NCBI GenBank assembly: GCA_030837785.1
Contig: JAUQYA010000102.1
Span: forward strand, 1 to 31,919
Origin: Albidovulum sp.
GTDB lineage: Bacteria > Pseudomonadota > Alphaproteobacteria > Rhodobacterales > Rhodobacteraceae
Reading direction: 5' to 3'
DNA: 31,919 nt
Part shown: positions 7,469 to 17,217 of the stretch, one piece after another
Layout of the letters: each line of letters starts with the position of its first letter
Numbering within the stretch: the first letter of the stretch is position 1
Translations under genes and position numbers: made by a program
The notes under the pieces: generated by a model
Seen by the model: the letters and a program-made list of their open reading frames with translations, nothing else
Database searches by the model: none
Told to the model about the DNA's origin: nothing

Positions 7469-9351
7469 TCAGGGATTTGTGGCCTCCGCCGACACCAGAT
7501 GGCCGGGTGAGACTTCGGCATAGCGCCGCGCCGGCGGGCGGTAGTCGAGTGGCCGGACCGGGGTGCGCAGTTCGTGGATCTGCTGGTTGCGCCTCAGGTG
7601 CCGGCGGGCGGGATCAGGCACGGTGACGGCACCGATCAGGCGCTGCGTATAGGGATGCCGCGGGCGTTCGAGGATTTCGTTGCGCGGCCCGATCTCGACG
7701 ATCTCGCCCATATACATCACGGCGATGCGGTGGCTGATCCGTTCGACCACCGCAATGTCGTGGCTGATGAACAGGTAGGCGATGCCCATCCGGTCCTGGA
7801 TGTCGAGAAGCAGGTTCACCACCTGCGCCTTGACCGAAACATCGAGGGCGGAAACCGATTCATCGGCGATGATCAGCTTCGGATCCAGCATCAGCGCGCG
7901 GGCGACGCAGATCCGCTGCCGCTGCCCGCCGGAAAACTCGTGTGGATAGCGGCCCAGCATCGCCGGGGTCAGGCCCACCTGTTCCATCAGTTGCACGGCC
8001 TTTGCGCGGCCGTCCCCTTGCGTGCCAAGCCCGTGTTCGCAGAACGGCTCGACCAGCGCCGCGCCCACGGTCATCCGCGGGTTCATGCTGGCCAGCGGAT
8101 CCTGCGGGATCATCTGGATCTCGCGGCGGCGGCGGCGCATGGCCTCGGGCGCCAGCGCGAACAGATCCTCGCCGCCAAGCCTGACGCTGCCTTGGGAACG
8201 GTCGTTCAGGCGGATGATGGATTTGCCGGTGGTGGACTTGCCGCAACCCGATTCCCCCACCAGCGAAAGGGTTTCGCCGGGGAAGATCGAGAAGGACACG
8301 TCCTCGACCGCATGGATGCGCGCCACCCGCCGGTTGAGAAGGCCGCCCCGCACGTCGAAGCGGGTGACGAGGCCGCGCACGTCGAGGATCGGTGCATCCC
8401 GGCCCGGCGTGCCCGAGAGCGGCCTTGCCGGGCCGACGATGCCGGTCTGAAGATCGACGATCGGGAACCGCAGGGGCGCGGGCTCGCCCCGCATCGAGCC
8501 AAGGACCGGCACGCTTGCCAAGAGCGCCCGCGTGTAGGGTTCGCGCGGACGGGCGAAAATCTCGGCGGTCGCCCCCTGCTCGATCGCGCGGCCACGATAC
8601 ATGACGACGGTGCGATCGGCCATTTCCGCCACCACGCCCATGTCATGGGTGATGAACAGCATCGCCATGCCGTATTCGGCCTGAAGATCCTTCAGCAGGT
8701 CGAGGATTTCACCCTGCACGGTCACATCAAGCGCCGTGGTCGGCTCGTCCGCGATCAGAAGCCGCGGGCGCGAGGCCAGCGCCATGGCAATCATCACCCG
8801 CTGGCGCATCCCGCCCGAGAAGGCATGCGGGTAGTCGTCGATGCGCCCGGCGGCATTGGGGATGCGGACCCGTTCCAGAAGCGCGATGGCTTCGGCCCGC
8901 GCCTCGGCCTTCGGCATGGTGCGGTGGCTTGTCAGCGCCTCGATGATCTGGTCGCCGACGCGATAGATCGGGTGCAGGCTGGTCATCGGTTCCTGAAAGA
9001 TCATCGCCGCCGCCTGGCCGCGGATGTGGCGGATCATCCCCGCCTCGTCGAGGCCGAGCACCGCGTGGCCGTCCAGCGTGACCTCGCCCTCGATCCGGCT
9101 GGTCGCAGGATCGAGAAGCCGCATCACCGACATCGCGGTCACGCTTTTCCCCGACCCCGATTCACCGACCAGCGCCACCGTCTCGCCCGGCGCTATGTCG
9201 AACGACAGGCCCTCGACCACGCGGTTCCATCGCCCGCGCGCGCCAAGGAACGACACGCCGAGCCCCCGGATCGAGAGGATGGGGGCCTCTTGCAGCCCGG
9301 CTGCACGCGCCATCGTCTGGGTCGAAGTCTGGGCGATGGTCTCGGTCACGG

Positions 9352-9355
<4 letters not shown>
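7469..9355 (-). CDS. Peptide ABC transporter ATPase, DppD-DppF fusion (system 2)
   Basis: This is one polypeptide of 628 residues with two complete ABC domains. The first has Walker A GESGSGKS, signature FSGGMRQR and Walker B LLIADEPTTALDV. The second has GESGCGKS, FSGGQRQR and LIIADESVSALDV. Each domain ends with the oligopeptide-transporter C-terminal extension (RHPYTQRLIGAV in the second). In Escherichia coli these are two separate proteins, DppD and DppF; the fused form is common in alphaproteobacteria. It powers import through the two permeases encoded just upstream. The start ATG at 9355 overlaps the permease stop codon (ATGA), indicating translational coupling. The open frame extends further upstream but is only a shadow of the permease gene. 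The IS remnant begins five bases after the stop codon. Confidence 0.95.
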
Positions 9356-10323
<968 letters not shown>

Positions 10324-10324
10324 C

Positions 10325-11368
10325 TCAGCGCCCCCTTGCCGATTTCGGGTCGAGCACGTCGCGCAGCACGTCGCCGAACAGGTTCAGCAGAAGCACCGTC
10401 ACCATGATCGCCAGCCCCGGCGCCATCGACACGACCGGGCGTGAATAGAGCAGGCCCTGTCCGTCCTGAAGGATCGTGCCCCAGCTTGCATTGGGCGGCT
10501 GCACCCCCACCGACAGGAACGAAAGCGAGCTTTCGGTGACGATGTTCAGCGCCATCAGCATCGGCGCGAAGACGATCAGCGTGGTGGCGACATTCGGCAG
10601 GATGTGGCGCAAGAGGATCCGCCAGCGCCGGATGCCAAGGCCGCGTGCGGCCATGATGAACTCGCTCTGGTTCAGCGCCAGCACCCGGCCCCGCACGGGG
10701 CGCGCCACATAGGGCACATAGACGATGCCGATGATCAGGATCGGCACGATCAGGCTGTCCGACGCGATCTCGAACGGGCCGAAGCTGTAGCTTTTTCCGA
10801 TCATCACGATCGAAAGCGAAATCGCCAGCAGATAGACGGGGAAGGCCCAGATCATGTCGATCAGGTTCGACAGGACCGAATCGACCCGCCCGCCGGTATA
10901 GCCCGCGACGATGCCGACCACGGCCGCAAGCACCAGGCACAGCAGCGTCGATGCCCCCGCGATCAGAAGCGAGCTGCGGCCGCCGTAGAACATCCGTGCC
11001 GCCACGTCGCGGCCCTGGGTATCGGCGCCAAGGAAATACTGCGCGCGCCAGGTCGGGCCGATCGGGGTTACGCCCAAGCCCAGCCCCTCGGTCGACTGCT
11101 GCATGACGGGAACGCGTTTGCCGTCGATCTCGATCTTCGCCGAAAGGCCGGAACGGAACGGGTCGGTGCCCGCCACCCGCGCCGAATACACCGGTGCCAG
11201 CAGCGTCGCCACGACGATCAGCAAGAGAAGCAGCCCGGAGATCACCGCCGTCGGACTGGCCAGAAGCCCTTCGAGGACACGCCGCCACGGGCTGCGGCTG
11301 ACCAGGGGTTCCTCCCCGGCCATGACGGCCGGGGAAGAGGGCGTCCCTTCGGTTCGGGGCGTGGACAT
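10325..11368 (-). CDS. Peptide ABC transporter permease, DppC type (system 2)
   Basis: This permease of about 347 residues has a proline-rich N-terminal tail, a first helix (VISGLLLLLIVVATLLAP), a large periplasmic domain of about 100 residues including GADTQGRDVAARMFYG (the DppC/OppC hallmark GTDxxGRDVxSR), and a five-helix core with the EAA loop AARGLGIRRWRILLRHILPN. The periplasmic insertion before GADTQGRD is longer than in the system 1 DppC. The start is uncertain: ATG 11389 overlaps the binding-protein stop by 13 bases, and ATG 11368 lies just after it. Neither has a strong ribosome-binding site. I chose 11368 because the protein then begins without overlap. Confidence 0.9.
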   Translation of the reverse strand: MSTPRTEGTPSSPAVMAGEEPLVSRSPWRRVLEGLLASPTAVISGLLLLLIVVATLLAPVYSARVAGTDPFRSGLSAKIEIDGKRVPVMQQSTEGLGLGVTPIGPTWRAQYFLGADTQGRDVAARMFYGGRSSLLIAGASTLLCLVLAAVVGIVAGYTGGRVDSVLSNLIDMIWAFPVYLLAISLSIVMIGKSYSFGPFEIASDSLIVPILIIGIVYVPYVARPVRGRVLALNQSEFIMAARGLGIRRWRILLRHILPNVATTLIVFAPMLMALNIVTESSLSFLSVGVQPPNASWGTILQDGQGLLYSRPVVSMAPGLAIMVTVLLLNLFGDVLRDVLDPKSARGR

Positions 11369-11376
11369 TCCGCCCG

Positions 11377-13059
11377 TCACTGGACCCATGAATTCGCGAT
11401 CAGCCAGTGATACTGGCTGGAGAATTCATAGTTGCCCACGCGCTTCGAGATCAGGTCCACGTCCTTGGGGGTGAACAGCGGCACCGCCGGGGCCAGCGCC
11501 ATGAAGTCATGGTCGATCTTGGCCCACTCCTTGTTCGCCGCTTCCGGGTCGGTCACGCCAAGCGCCATCGCCGCCTTCATCCGCGCATCCAGATCCTTGT
11601 CGCAGATCCCCGAGATGTTGATCGAGGAATCCGAACCCGGATGGAAGGTGTCGCAGCCGAACAGCACGTTGAGGAAGTTCGACGGCGCCGGGTAGTCCTG
11701 ATACCATTGCGAGATCGAGATCTGCACCTTGTTGTTGGTGTTCTGGATGTAGGTGAACTGGATATCGCCCGAGATGGTCTGCACCGAGGCGTCATAGCCA
11801 AGATCGCTCAGCACCGTCTGAAGATAGGTGCCCACCCCGCGCGAACTGGCGCTGTCGTCGGTCACCACGGTGACCTTCTGGCCCTTGGTGCCCGATTCCT
11901 CGACCAGCGCGCGCGCCTTGTCCATGTCGGGCGCGGTCCATTCCGTTCCCGGGTCCAGCGTGTATTCGCAGAAATCCTCGTGGCCGGGAAAATCGGGAGG
12001 CAGGATGGTGCAGACCGGTTGCGCCAGCGCCGGGCCGCCAAAGGCCGAGACCAGCGCATTGCGGTCCACCGCATAGTTCAGCGCCTGCCTGGCCTTGAGG
12101 TTGTCGAAGGGCGCAAGATTGACGTTGAGCGGCGCGTACCACCACGCGGCCAGCGGGGCCACGCGCAACTGGTCGGCTGCCGTCGTGCTCAGCTCCGCCA
12201 GGCGGTCGGCCGGGGTCGGATCGTACATCCAGTCGGCCTGCCCGTTCATGATCGCGTTCACCGCCGCTTCCTCGGTGCCGCCGAAGGTATATTCGATCCG
12301 GTCGGGATAGCCCTTGGGCTGGGCGTCCTTGCTCCATTCGGCGAAGTTCGGGTTGCGCACCATCACGAGCTGCGCGTTCGGGTCGTAGCTCTCGATCATG
12401 TAGGCGCCGGTGCCGGGGATCGGCGTGTTGCCCATGTCCGAGGCAGCCGTCTCGGCCGGCAGGATCGAGGCATGCGGCACGCTGAGCTTGTAGAGGAACT
12501 CGGCATCGGGCGCGACGAGGTTGATCGTCACCGTGCCTGCCGCAGCGTCGCCGGTGATGCCGCCTTCCAGCGTGCAGCCTGCCGCGTCGGCCAGGCATTT
12601 GTCGGCACCGACGATGCCGCCGTAGAACCCGCCCGAGGTGGGGCTCAGCACCTTGAAGATGCGCTGGAACGAGGCCACCACGTCATCGGGCGTCACTTCC
12701 TTGCCATTGGCGAACTTCACGCCCTTGCGGAGCTTGAACGTATAGGTCTTGCCATCGTTCGTGACTTCGGGCAGCGCCTCGGCCAGATCGGGCACCACCT
12801 CGGCGCTGTCGGCACCGCCGACCTTCTTGAAGGTCACCAGCCCGTCATAGAGAAAGCCGTAGAGCTCCCAGTAGATGGCGGTATAGTTGATCTGCGGGTC
12901 GAGCGTGCCGCCCGCCGCCACCGCCAGCAGTTTCATCGTGCCCCCGTAATGGGCATCGTCCTGCGCCAGCGCGGGCTGGAAGGCGGTGGAAAGTGCTAGG
13001 GCCGCGGCACCTGCAAGCATCTGCCAGCGAGGGGCCGCCGGCATCCTGTTCCTGTTCAT
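11377..13059 (-). CDS. Peptide ABC transporter substrate-binding protein (system 2)
   Basis: This is a 560-residue periplasmic binding protein of the SBP_bac_5 (DppA/OppA) family. A signal peptide of about 32 residues with a basic start, the hydrophobic core MLAGAAALALSTAF and the cleavage motif ALA-QDD targets it to the periplasm. Family stretches include LAEALPEVTNDGKTYTFKLR followed by KGVKFANGKEVTPDDV, and the LNYAVDRNAL helix. ATG 13059 follows AGGGAGAAGTAG. It is the first gene of the second transport module and lies only 21 bases downstream of a terminator-like hairpin, so expression probably depends on read-through or on a promoter inside the upstream hydrolase gene. The ligand could be an oligopeptide, a dipeptide or an amine-containing peptide mimic; sequence alone does not say. 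Confidence 0.93.
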   Translation of the reverse strand: MNRNRMPAAPRWQMLAGAAALALSTAFQPALAQDDAHYGGTMKLLAVAAGGTLDPQINYTAIYWELYGFLYDGLVTFKKVGGADSAEVVPDLAEALPEVTNDGKTYTFKLRKGVKFANGKEVTPDDVVASFQRIFKVLSPTSGGFYGGIVGADKCLADAAGCTLEGGITGDAAAGTVTINLVAPDAEFLYKLSVPHASILPAETAASDMGNTPIPGTGAYMIESYDPNAQLVMVRNPNFAEWSKDAQPKGYPDRIEYTFGGTEEAAVNAIMNGQADWMYDPTPADRLAELSTTAADQLRVAPLAAWWYAPLNVNLAPFDNLKARQALNYAVDRNALVSAFGGPALAQPVCTILPPDFPGHEDFCEYTLDPGTEWTAPDMDKARALVEESGTKGQKVTVVTDDSASSRGVGTYLQTVLSDLGYDASVQTISGDIQFTYIQNTNNKVQISISQWYQDYPAPSNFLNVLFGCDTFHPGSDSSINISGICDKDLDARMKAAMALGVTDPEAANKEWAKIDHDFMALAPAVPLFTPKDVDLISKRVGNYEFSSQYHWLIANSWVQ

Positions 13060-13080
13060 CTACTTCTCCCTGTCAGCTAG

Positions 13081-13101
13081 AAAAAGGCGGCAGTTTCCGC
13101 C
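13081..13101 (-). terminator. Intrinsic terminator / attenuator between the two transport modules
   Basis: On the minus strand GGCGG AAACTG CCGCC is followed directly by TTTTTC. The stem is only 5 bp, but all G-C. It lies 36 bases after the hydrolase stop codon and ends 21 bases before the start of the system 2 binding-protein gene. It would stop part of the transcripts coming from system 1, leaving too little room for a full promoter in between. Confidence 0.55.
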
Positions 13102-13137
13102 ATTTGTGCCCGTGCCGGGCGCGGTTGTCGATGTGGA

Positions 13138-14070
13138 TCATGGCCTGTCCCGCCGCGCGTCGCAATCGGCAAGAAAGTGGCCGACCAGATCCATGCAGTC
13201 GTCGAATTCCTCGACATGGGGCATGTGGCTGGAATAGGGAAAGACATGGCCGCGCACGTCGGGGATATGGTCGAGGAACGGCTGCCAGGTGGCCGGCGTC
13301 GCCTCGTCATGGGCGCCCGAGATCACAAGGACCGGCACATTGATCCGGTGAAGCCGGTCTATCACCGTCCAGTCCTGCAAGGTGCCGGTTACATGGAATT
13401 CGTTGGGGCCGTTCATCAGGTTGTAGACATGCGCATCTTCCTCCAGCGCCCGGAAGGTTCGCGCGACGGCATCGGGCGGCGGGTCAAGCCGGCAGACATG
13501 GCGGGCGTTGAACACCTTGGTCGCGGCCCTGTAGTCGGGGTGCGCGGTGGTGCCGGCCGCCTCGTGGCGCGACAGCACCGCCTGCACCGCGGGCGGCAGG
13601 GCCGCGCGCAACCTCCCCGTCTCGGCAATCCAGAGCGCCATCGACGCGGGGCTGTCGGCGATGACCAGCCCTTTCAGGCCGGCAGGCCGCAGGGTGGCGA
13701 ATTCGGCCCCGAGCATCCCGCCCCAGGATTGGCCCAGCAGCAGATAGCCGCCGCCAAGCCGCAGATGCGCGATCAGGTTTTCAAGTTCCTCGATGAAGAG
13801 CGCGGGCGTCCAGAAATCGGCCCCCTTGTCCGGCAAACGGGTGGAGCGGCCGCAGCCGATCTGGTCGTAATGGATCACCGCGCGCCCGTCGCGGGCAAGG
13901 GCCGCGAAGCTTTCGACATAGCCATGCGTGGCCCCGGGGCCGCCGTGGACGACGATCAGCGGCAGCTTGGCCCCCTTCGGATCGCCCGTCACGCGATACC
14001 AGGTTTCCCAGCCGCGAAACGGCGCGCGCCCCTCGGTGATCTGGCTTTCGGTCTTGTCCTTGGCGCTCAT
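13138..14070 (-). CDS. Alpha/beta hydrolase, proline iminopeptidase-type (S33 family)
   Basis: The protein has 310 residues. It shows the HGGPG oxyanion motif (residues 42-46), the nucleophile elbow GQSWGG with Ser115, an acid region ISGAHDEATP and the catalytic-histidine region SSHMPHVEE. This is the arrangement of proline iminopeptidases and related amino-acid amidases and tricorn-interacting factor F1 peptidases, which release N-terminal residues from short peptides. It has no signal peptide, so it is cytoplasmic. ATG 14070 follows GGAGGCAGGC and overlaps the stop of the D-aminopeptidase gene (ATGA), so the two are translated together. A longer frame starts at 14106 but would enter the upstream gene. 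Given the partner enzyme and the transporters, cleavage of imported peptides or amino-acid amides is the likely task; the residue preference is not visible. Confidence 0.88.
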   Translation of the reverse strand: MSAKDKTESQITEGRAPFRGWETWYRVTGDPKGAKLPLIVVHGGPGATHGYVESFAALARDGRAVIHYDQIGCGRSTRLPDKGADFWTPALFIEELENLIAHLRLGGGYLLLGQSWGGMLGAEFATLRPAGLKGLVIADSPASMALWIAETGRLRAALPPAVQAVLSRHEAAGTTAHPDYRAATKVFNARHVCRLDPPPDAVARTFRALEEDAHVYNLMNGPNEFHVTGTLQDWTVIDRLHRINVPVLVISGAHDEATPATWQPFLDHIPDVRGHVFPYSSHMPHVEEFDDCMDLVGHFLADCDARRDRP

Positions 14071-15626
14071 GCCTGCCTCCGGTAGCCGATCCCGCGGGCC
14101 AGCCATGACCCGAGCGTGAGCCCCGTGACCGTGCCGGATGCGTCGCGCAAGACGCGCAGCGTCCAGTCACCCGGCGCCGGCGCATCCATCGACCGCCGCG
14201 TGGCCACCAGCCAGACGTCGCGGCCGGCGGGCGCCATGCGTTCCGGCCGCCCCCGGCCTAGCATTCCGTCGAAGCGGGCCGTGACGCCGCCGCCGCTTGT
14301 CTCGATCTCCAAGGCGGCGCCAAGTTCGTCAGACACCCAGCGCCCGGTGATGTCGCCGGCATCCGCGGCCTCGATCGCCGGCAGGGGCACGAGAACCGGG
14401 GCGGTGTTGTCGCCTATCCGCCGCATGGTCAGCCCGCTGCCGCCGCGCGCCAGCACCACGTCGGGAGATGCCAGCGTGCCATCGGCTGCCAGCGTGACGG
14501 TTTCCGCTCCGGTTGCGTAGCGCAGGGTGGCTTCGGTCCGGCCCGGTTCGATCTGCACGACAAGCCCGTCATCGGCCAGCCACTGCCCTTCCCAACCATC
14601 GGGGATCGGGACCGGAGGAAGGGGTTTCTCGCCCAGCGCCGCGCGCACCAGATCCTGTGCGGCGGAATGGGCGTCGCCCTCGTGGTTGAACATCACCACC
14701 ACCGACAGCCGCGCATCGCGCGAATGCTGCCGGTTGGCGCGAAAGCCGCGCAGCGCGCCGCCATGCCCGGTGAAGGCATGGCCCGCGATCTCCTCATGCG
14801 CAAGCCCGTAGCCATAGCGCGCGGGCGCGCCGTCGCGGAACAGCGGCGGGGCCGAGACGCGCCGGTAAAGACCGCCCTCGTCCTCGCGCGTGGCGTCGAT
14901 CCAGACCTCATAGGCCAGCATGTCGGCAAGCGAGGCCGAAATGCCTGCGTCCCCGATCCAGAAGATGCCGTTGTCGGCGGCCATGAACCCCGTGGCATCC
15001 GAGCCTTCGTAACCGGCAACGCCATCTTCGGGGTGGCGGGTGTCCGATGTCAGGACCGCGGTCTGCATCCCCGCCGGCCCCCAGATGTGGCGGCGATAGA
15101 GCGTTTCCAGATCCGTGCCCGCCTCGGCCTCGATCAGTTCGGAAACGATGCGGAAATTGCAGTTGCAGTAGGAATAGGCGGTGCCGGGCGCGAAATGCCC
15201 GGTCTTCATCCGCGCGATCAGCGGCAGCGCGTCATCGCGGGTGAAGGTCTGTTCGGCCAATGCGCCGTGCAGGATGGTCAGCGCCCAATAGTCGCGCAGG
15301 CCCGACTGGTTGTCGCAAAGCTGGCGCGTGGTCGGCATCTGCCCGGTGAAGGCCGGCAGAAAGCGGGCAACCCCGCCGTCCAGCCGCGCCGGATCGCCCA
15401 CCGTCGCCAGCAGCACCTGACAGGTGAACTGCTTGGAAATCGAGCAGATCGGCAGCCGCGTTGCATCGGTCATCGGCCGGGCGGTTTCCAGATTGGCGTG
15501 GCCCCAGGCACGCGCGGCGATCACGCGGCCATCCTTGACCACCCCCGCCACGCCGCCGGGACCGGGATAGCGTTTGGGCAGCGCATCAAGGGTTGCGTCA
15601 AGTGCGGGCAGATCGACCACGGGCAT
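14067..15626 (-). CDS. dap: D-aminopeptidase (DAP), penicillin-recognising serine hydrolase
   Basis: This is a 519-residue cytoplasmic serine peptidase very like the Ochrobactrum anthropi D-aminopeptidase (520 residues), which removes N-terminal D-residues such as D-Ala from short peptides and amides. The catalytic motifs fall at almost the same numbers: Ser62-x-x-Lys65 in PICSISKQFTC, Tyr153-x-Asn155 in YSYCN, and HGG at 288-290. After the beta-lactamase-like domain (1 to about 330) come two C-terminal beta-barrel-like domains ending in SMDAPAPGDW and WLARGIGYRR, also as in DAP. There is no signal peptide. ATG 15626 has GGAGG nine bases upstream. The gene lies between a peptide binding-protein gene and a peptidase gene, which fits a role in using D-residue-containing peptides taken up by the transporters, for example from peptidoglycan. 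Confidence in the DAP subfamily is high; the natural substrate is inferred. Confidence 0.92.
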   Translation of the reverse strand: MPVVDLPALDATLDALPKRYPGPGGVAGVVKDGRVIAARAWGHANLETARPMTDATRLPICSISKQFTCQVLLATVGDPARLDGGVARFLPAFTGQMPTTRQLCDNQSGLRDYWALTILHGALAEQTFTRDDALPLIARMKTGHFAPGTAYSYCNCNFRIVSELIEAEAGTDLETLYRRHIWGPAGMQTAVLTSDTRHPEDGVAGYEGSDATGFMAADNGIFWIGDAGISASLADMLAYEVWIDATREDEGGLYRRVSAPPLFRDGAPARYGYGLAHEEIAGHAFTGHGGALRGFRANRQHSRDARLSVVVMFNHEGDAHSAAQDLVRAALGEKPLPPVPIPDGWEGQWLADDGLVVQIEPGRTEATLRYATGAETVTLAADGTLASPDVVLARGGSGLTMRRIGDNTAPVLVPLPAIEAADAGDITGRWVSDELGAALEIETSGGGVTARFDGMLGRGRPERMAPAGRDVWLVATRRSMDAPAPGDWTLRVLRDASGTVTGLTLGSWLARGIGYRRQA

Positions 15627-15658
15627 CGCGGAAAGCCTCCTTTTCGGGCAGGATCGGA

Positions 15659-15681
15659 CGGCGGCCCCGAAAGGGCCGCCG
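15659..15681 (-). promoter_or_regulatory. Stable stem-loop after the system 1 binding-protein gene
   Basis: CGGCGGCCC (15659-15667) and GGGCCGCCG (15673-15681) form a perfect 9-bp G-C-rich stem with a 5-base loop. It begins 22 bases after the binding-protein stop codon and has no T-run. Such intercistronic hairpins after binding-protein genes usually protect the upstream mRNA, so that far more binding protein than downstream enzyme is made. That role is inferred from position. Confidence 0.5.
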
Positions 15682-15702
15682 CGACGGGCGGTCAGCCGCG
15701 CC

Positions 15703-17217
15703 TCAATAGGTCTTGACCGTTTCCTCCAGATAGAACCGGCCCAGCGGGTTCTGGCCGAAGTTCTCGATCCCCTTCTGCGTCACGCTCAGGAACGGGCTGT
15801 AGTAGAGGTCGATCCAGTGGACATCGGCCTTCGCCAGTTTCTGGATCTCGTGGTAGATCGCCTCGCGCTTGGCGGGGTCCATCTCGATCCGGCCCTGGGC
15901 GACCAGGTCCTTGACCTTCTCGTTATGATAGCGGGTCATGTAGTTCATGTTCACGTCATGCCCGAGGACGAAGGTGGTCTTCTGGTCGGGGTCGAGGATG
16001 TCGTTGACCCAATAGTTCATGCCCAGATCGAAGTCGCCATCCAGTTCCATCTGCCAGGTCTGGCTGGGGTCCACCTTCTGGAGGTTGACCTTGATGCCGA
16101 CGGCTTCGAGCTGGCTCTGGACCAGGATCGCCACCTGTTCCTGGGTCTGGTCGCCGGAATCCACCAGATAGTTCAGGGTGAAGTCGCCCGCACCCGCCTC
16201 GGCCATCAGCGCCTTGGCCTTTTCAGGGTCGAAGGGGCGCGCGCCGTTGTCGGCCAGATGATAAAGCGCGCCCTTCGGCACATAGGAATTCGCCGCCTCG
16301 CCGATGCCGAAGGTCACGGTGTCGACGATGGCCTGCCGGTCGATCGCATAGTCGATCGCCTCGCGCACCTTGACGTTGTCCAGCGGCGCGTGTTCGTGGT
16401 TCAGCAGCAGGTGATCCTCGCGCGTTGAGGGGTTGATCACCACATTGAGCTTGTCGTCGTTCTTCAGTTCGGCCACCTGCGAGAAGGGAACGAAGATCGC
16501 CGCGTCGATCTGGCCGGCCTGCACCGCCAGCATCCGGGTGTTGTCGTCGGGCATCGAGATCCATTCGACGCCGTCAAGGCTGACATTCGCGGCATCCCAG
16601 TAATCGGGGTTCTTCTTCAGGATCACCCGGTCGCCCCGGCGCCATTCCTGAACCATGAAGGCCCCCGAACCCACGGGCTTTTCGGCGAAGGCTTCCTCGC
16701 CCATCTCCTCCATCGCCGCCTTCGAGACGATCGAGGCGCCCGGCATCGCCAGTGTTGACAGGAACGGCGCCGAAGGCCCGGTCAGCGTGACGACAAGCGT
16801 CTTTGCGTCCGGCGTCTGCATGTCCTTGATGATCTTGTAGGTATCCTGCCAGAGCGAAAGTTCGCTGTCGCGGATGCGGGTCAGCGAATAGGCCGCGTCC
16901 TCGGCCGTCACCGCGCTGCCGTCGGAAAACTTCGCATCGCGCAGATGGAAGGTGTAGGTCAGCCCGTCGTCTGAGACGTCCCAGCTTTCGGCAAGGCCGG
17001 GCAGCAGCTTCTGGCCTTCGTTGTCGACGCGAACCATCACGTCGAAGACGTTCGAGAACACCCAGAAATCGACGTTCTGCGCGGTGTTGATCGGATCAAA
17101 GGTGGTGCCATCCTCGCGCCGGGCGATCGTCAGCACGCCCGCGGCCTCGGCCACCGAGACGATCGCCGTGGTCATCGCCAGGCCGATCACCGCAGCCCGT
17201 GTCAGGGTTCTGATCAT
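15703..17217 (-). CDS. Peptide ABC transporter substrate-binding protein (system 1)
   Basis: This is a 504-residue SBP_bac_5 family periplasmic protein with a short signal peptide (MIRTLTRAAVIGLAMTTAIV, likely cleavage after AEA). Typical family stretches are LLPGLAESWDVSDDGLTYTF, YWDAANVSLDGVEW, VREAIDYAIDRQAIV and LYYSPFLSV. The start ATG at 17217 overlaps the ATPase stop (ATGA); AGGAGG lies ten bases upstream, inside the ATPase gene. Within this operon the binding protein comes last of the transporter genes, directly before the D-aminopeptidase, so the cargo delivered is probably the substrate of that enzyme. It is clearly different from the system 2 binding protein, so the two systems probably differ in ligand. 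Confidence 0.93.
   Translation of the reverse strand: MIRTLTRAAVIGLAMTTAIVSVAEAAGVLTIARREDGTTFDPINTAQNVDFWVFSNVFDVMVRVDNEGQKLLPGLAESWDVSDDGLTYTFHLRDAKFSDGSAVTAEDAAYSLTRIRDSELSLWQDTYKIIKDMQTPDAKTLVVTLTGPSAPFLSTLAMPGASIVSKAAMEEMGEEAFAEKPVGSGAFMVQEWRRGDRVILKKNPDYWDAANVSLDGVEWISMPDDNTRMLAVQAGQIDAAIFVPFSQVAELKNDDKLNVVINPSTREDHLLLNHEHAPLDNVKVREAIDYAIDRQAIVDTVTFGIGEAANSYVPKGALYHLADNGARPFDPEKAKALMAEAGAGDFTLNYLVDSGDQTQEQVAILVQSQLEAVGIKVNLQKVDPSQTWQMELDGDFDLGMNYWVNDILDPDQKTTFVLGHDVNMNYMTRYHNEKVKDLVAQGRIEMDPAKREAIYHEIQKLAKADVHWIDLYYSPFLSVTQKGIENFGQNPLGRFYLEETVKTY

Noticed and set aside
7216..7521. N-terminal extension of mttB-like copy 2
   Set aside because: The extension runs through the IS remnant and the end of the ATPase gene, and copy 1 has no counterpart; the true start is at 7215.
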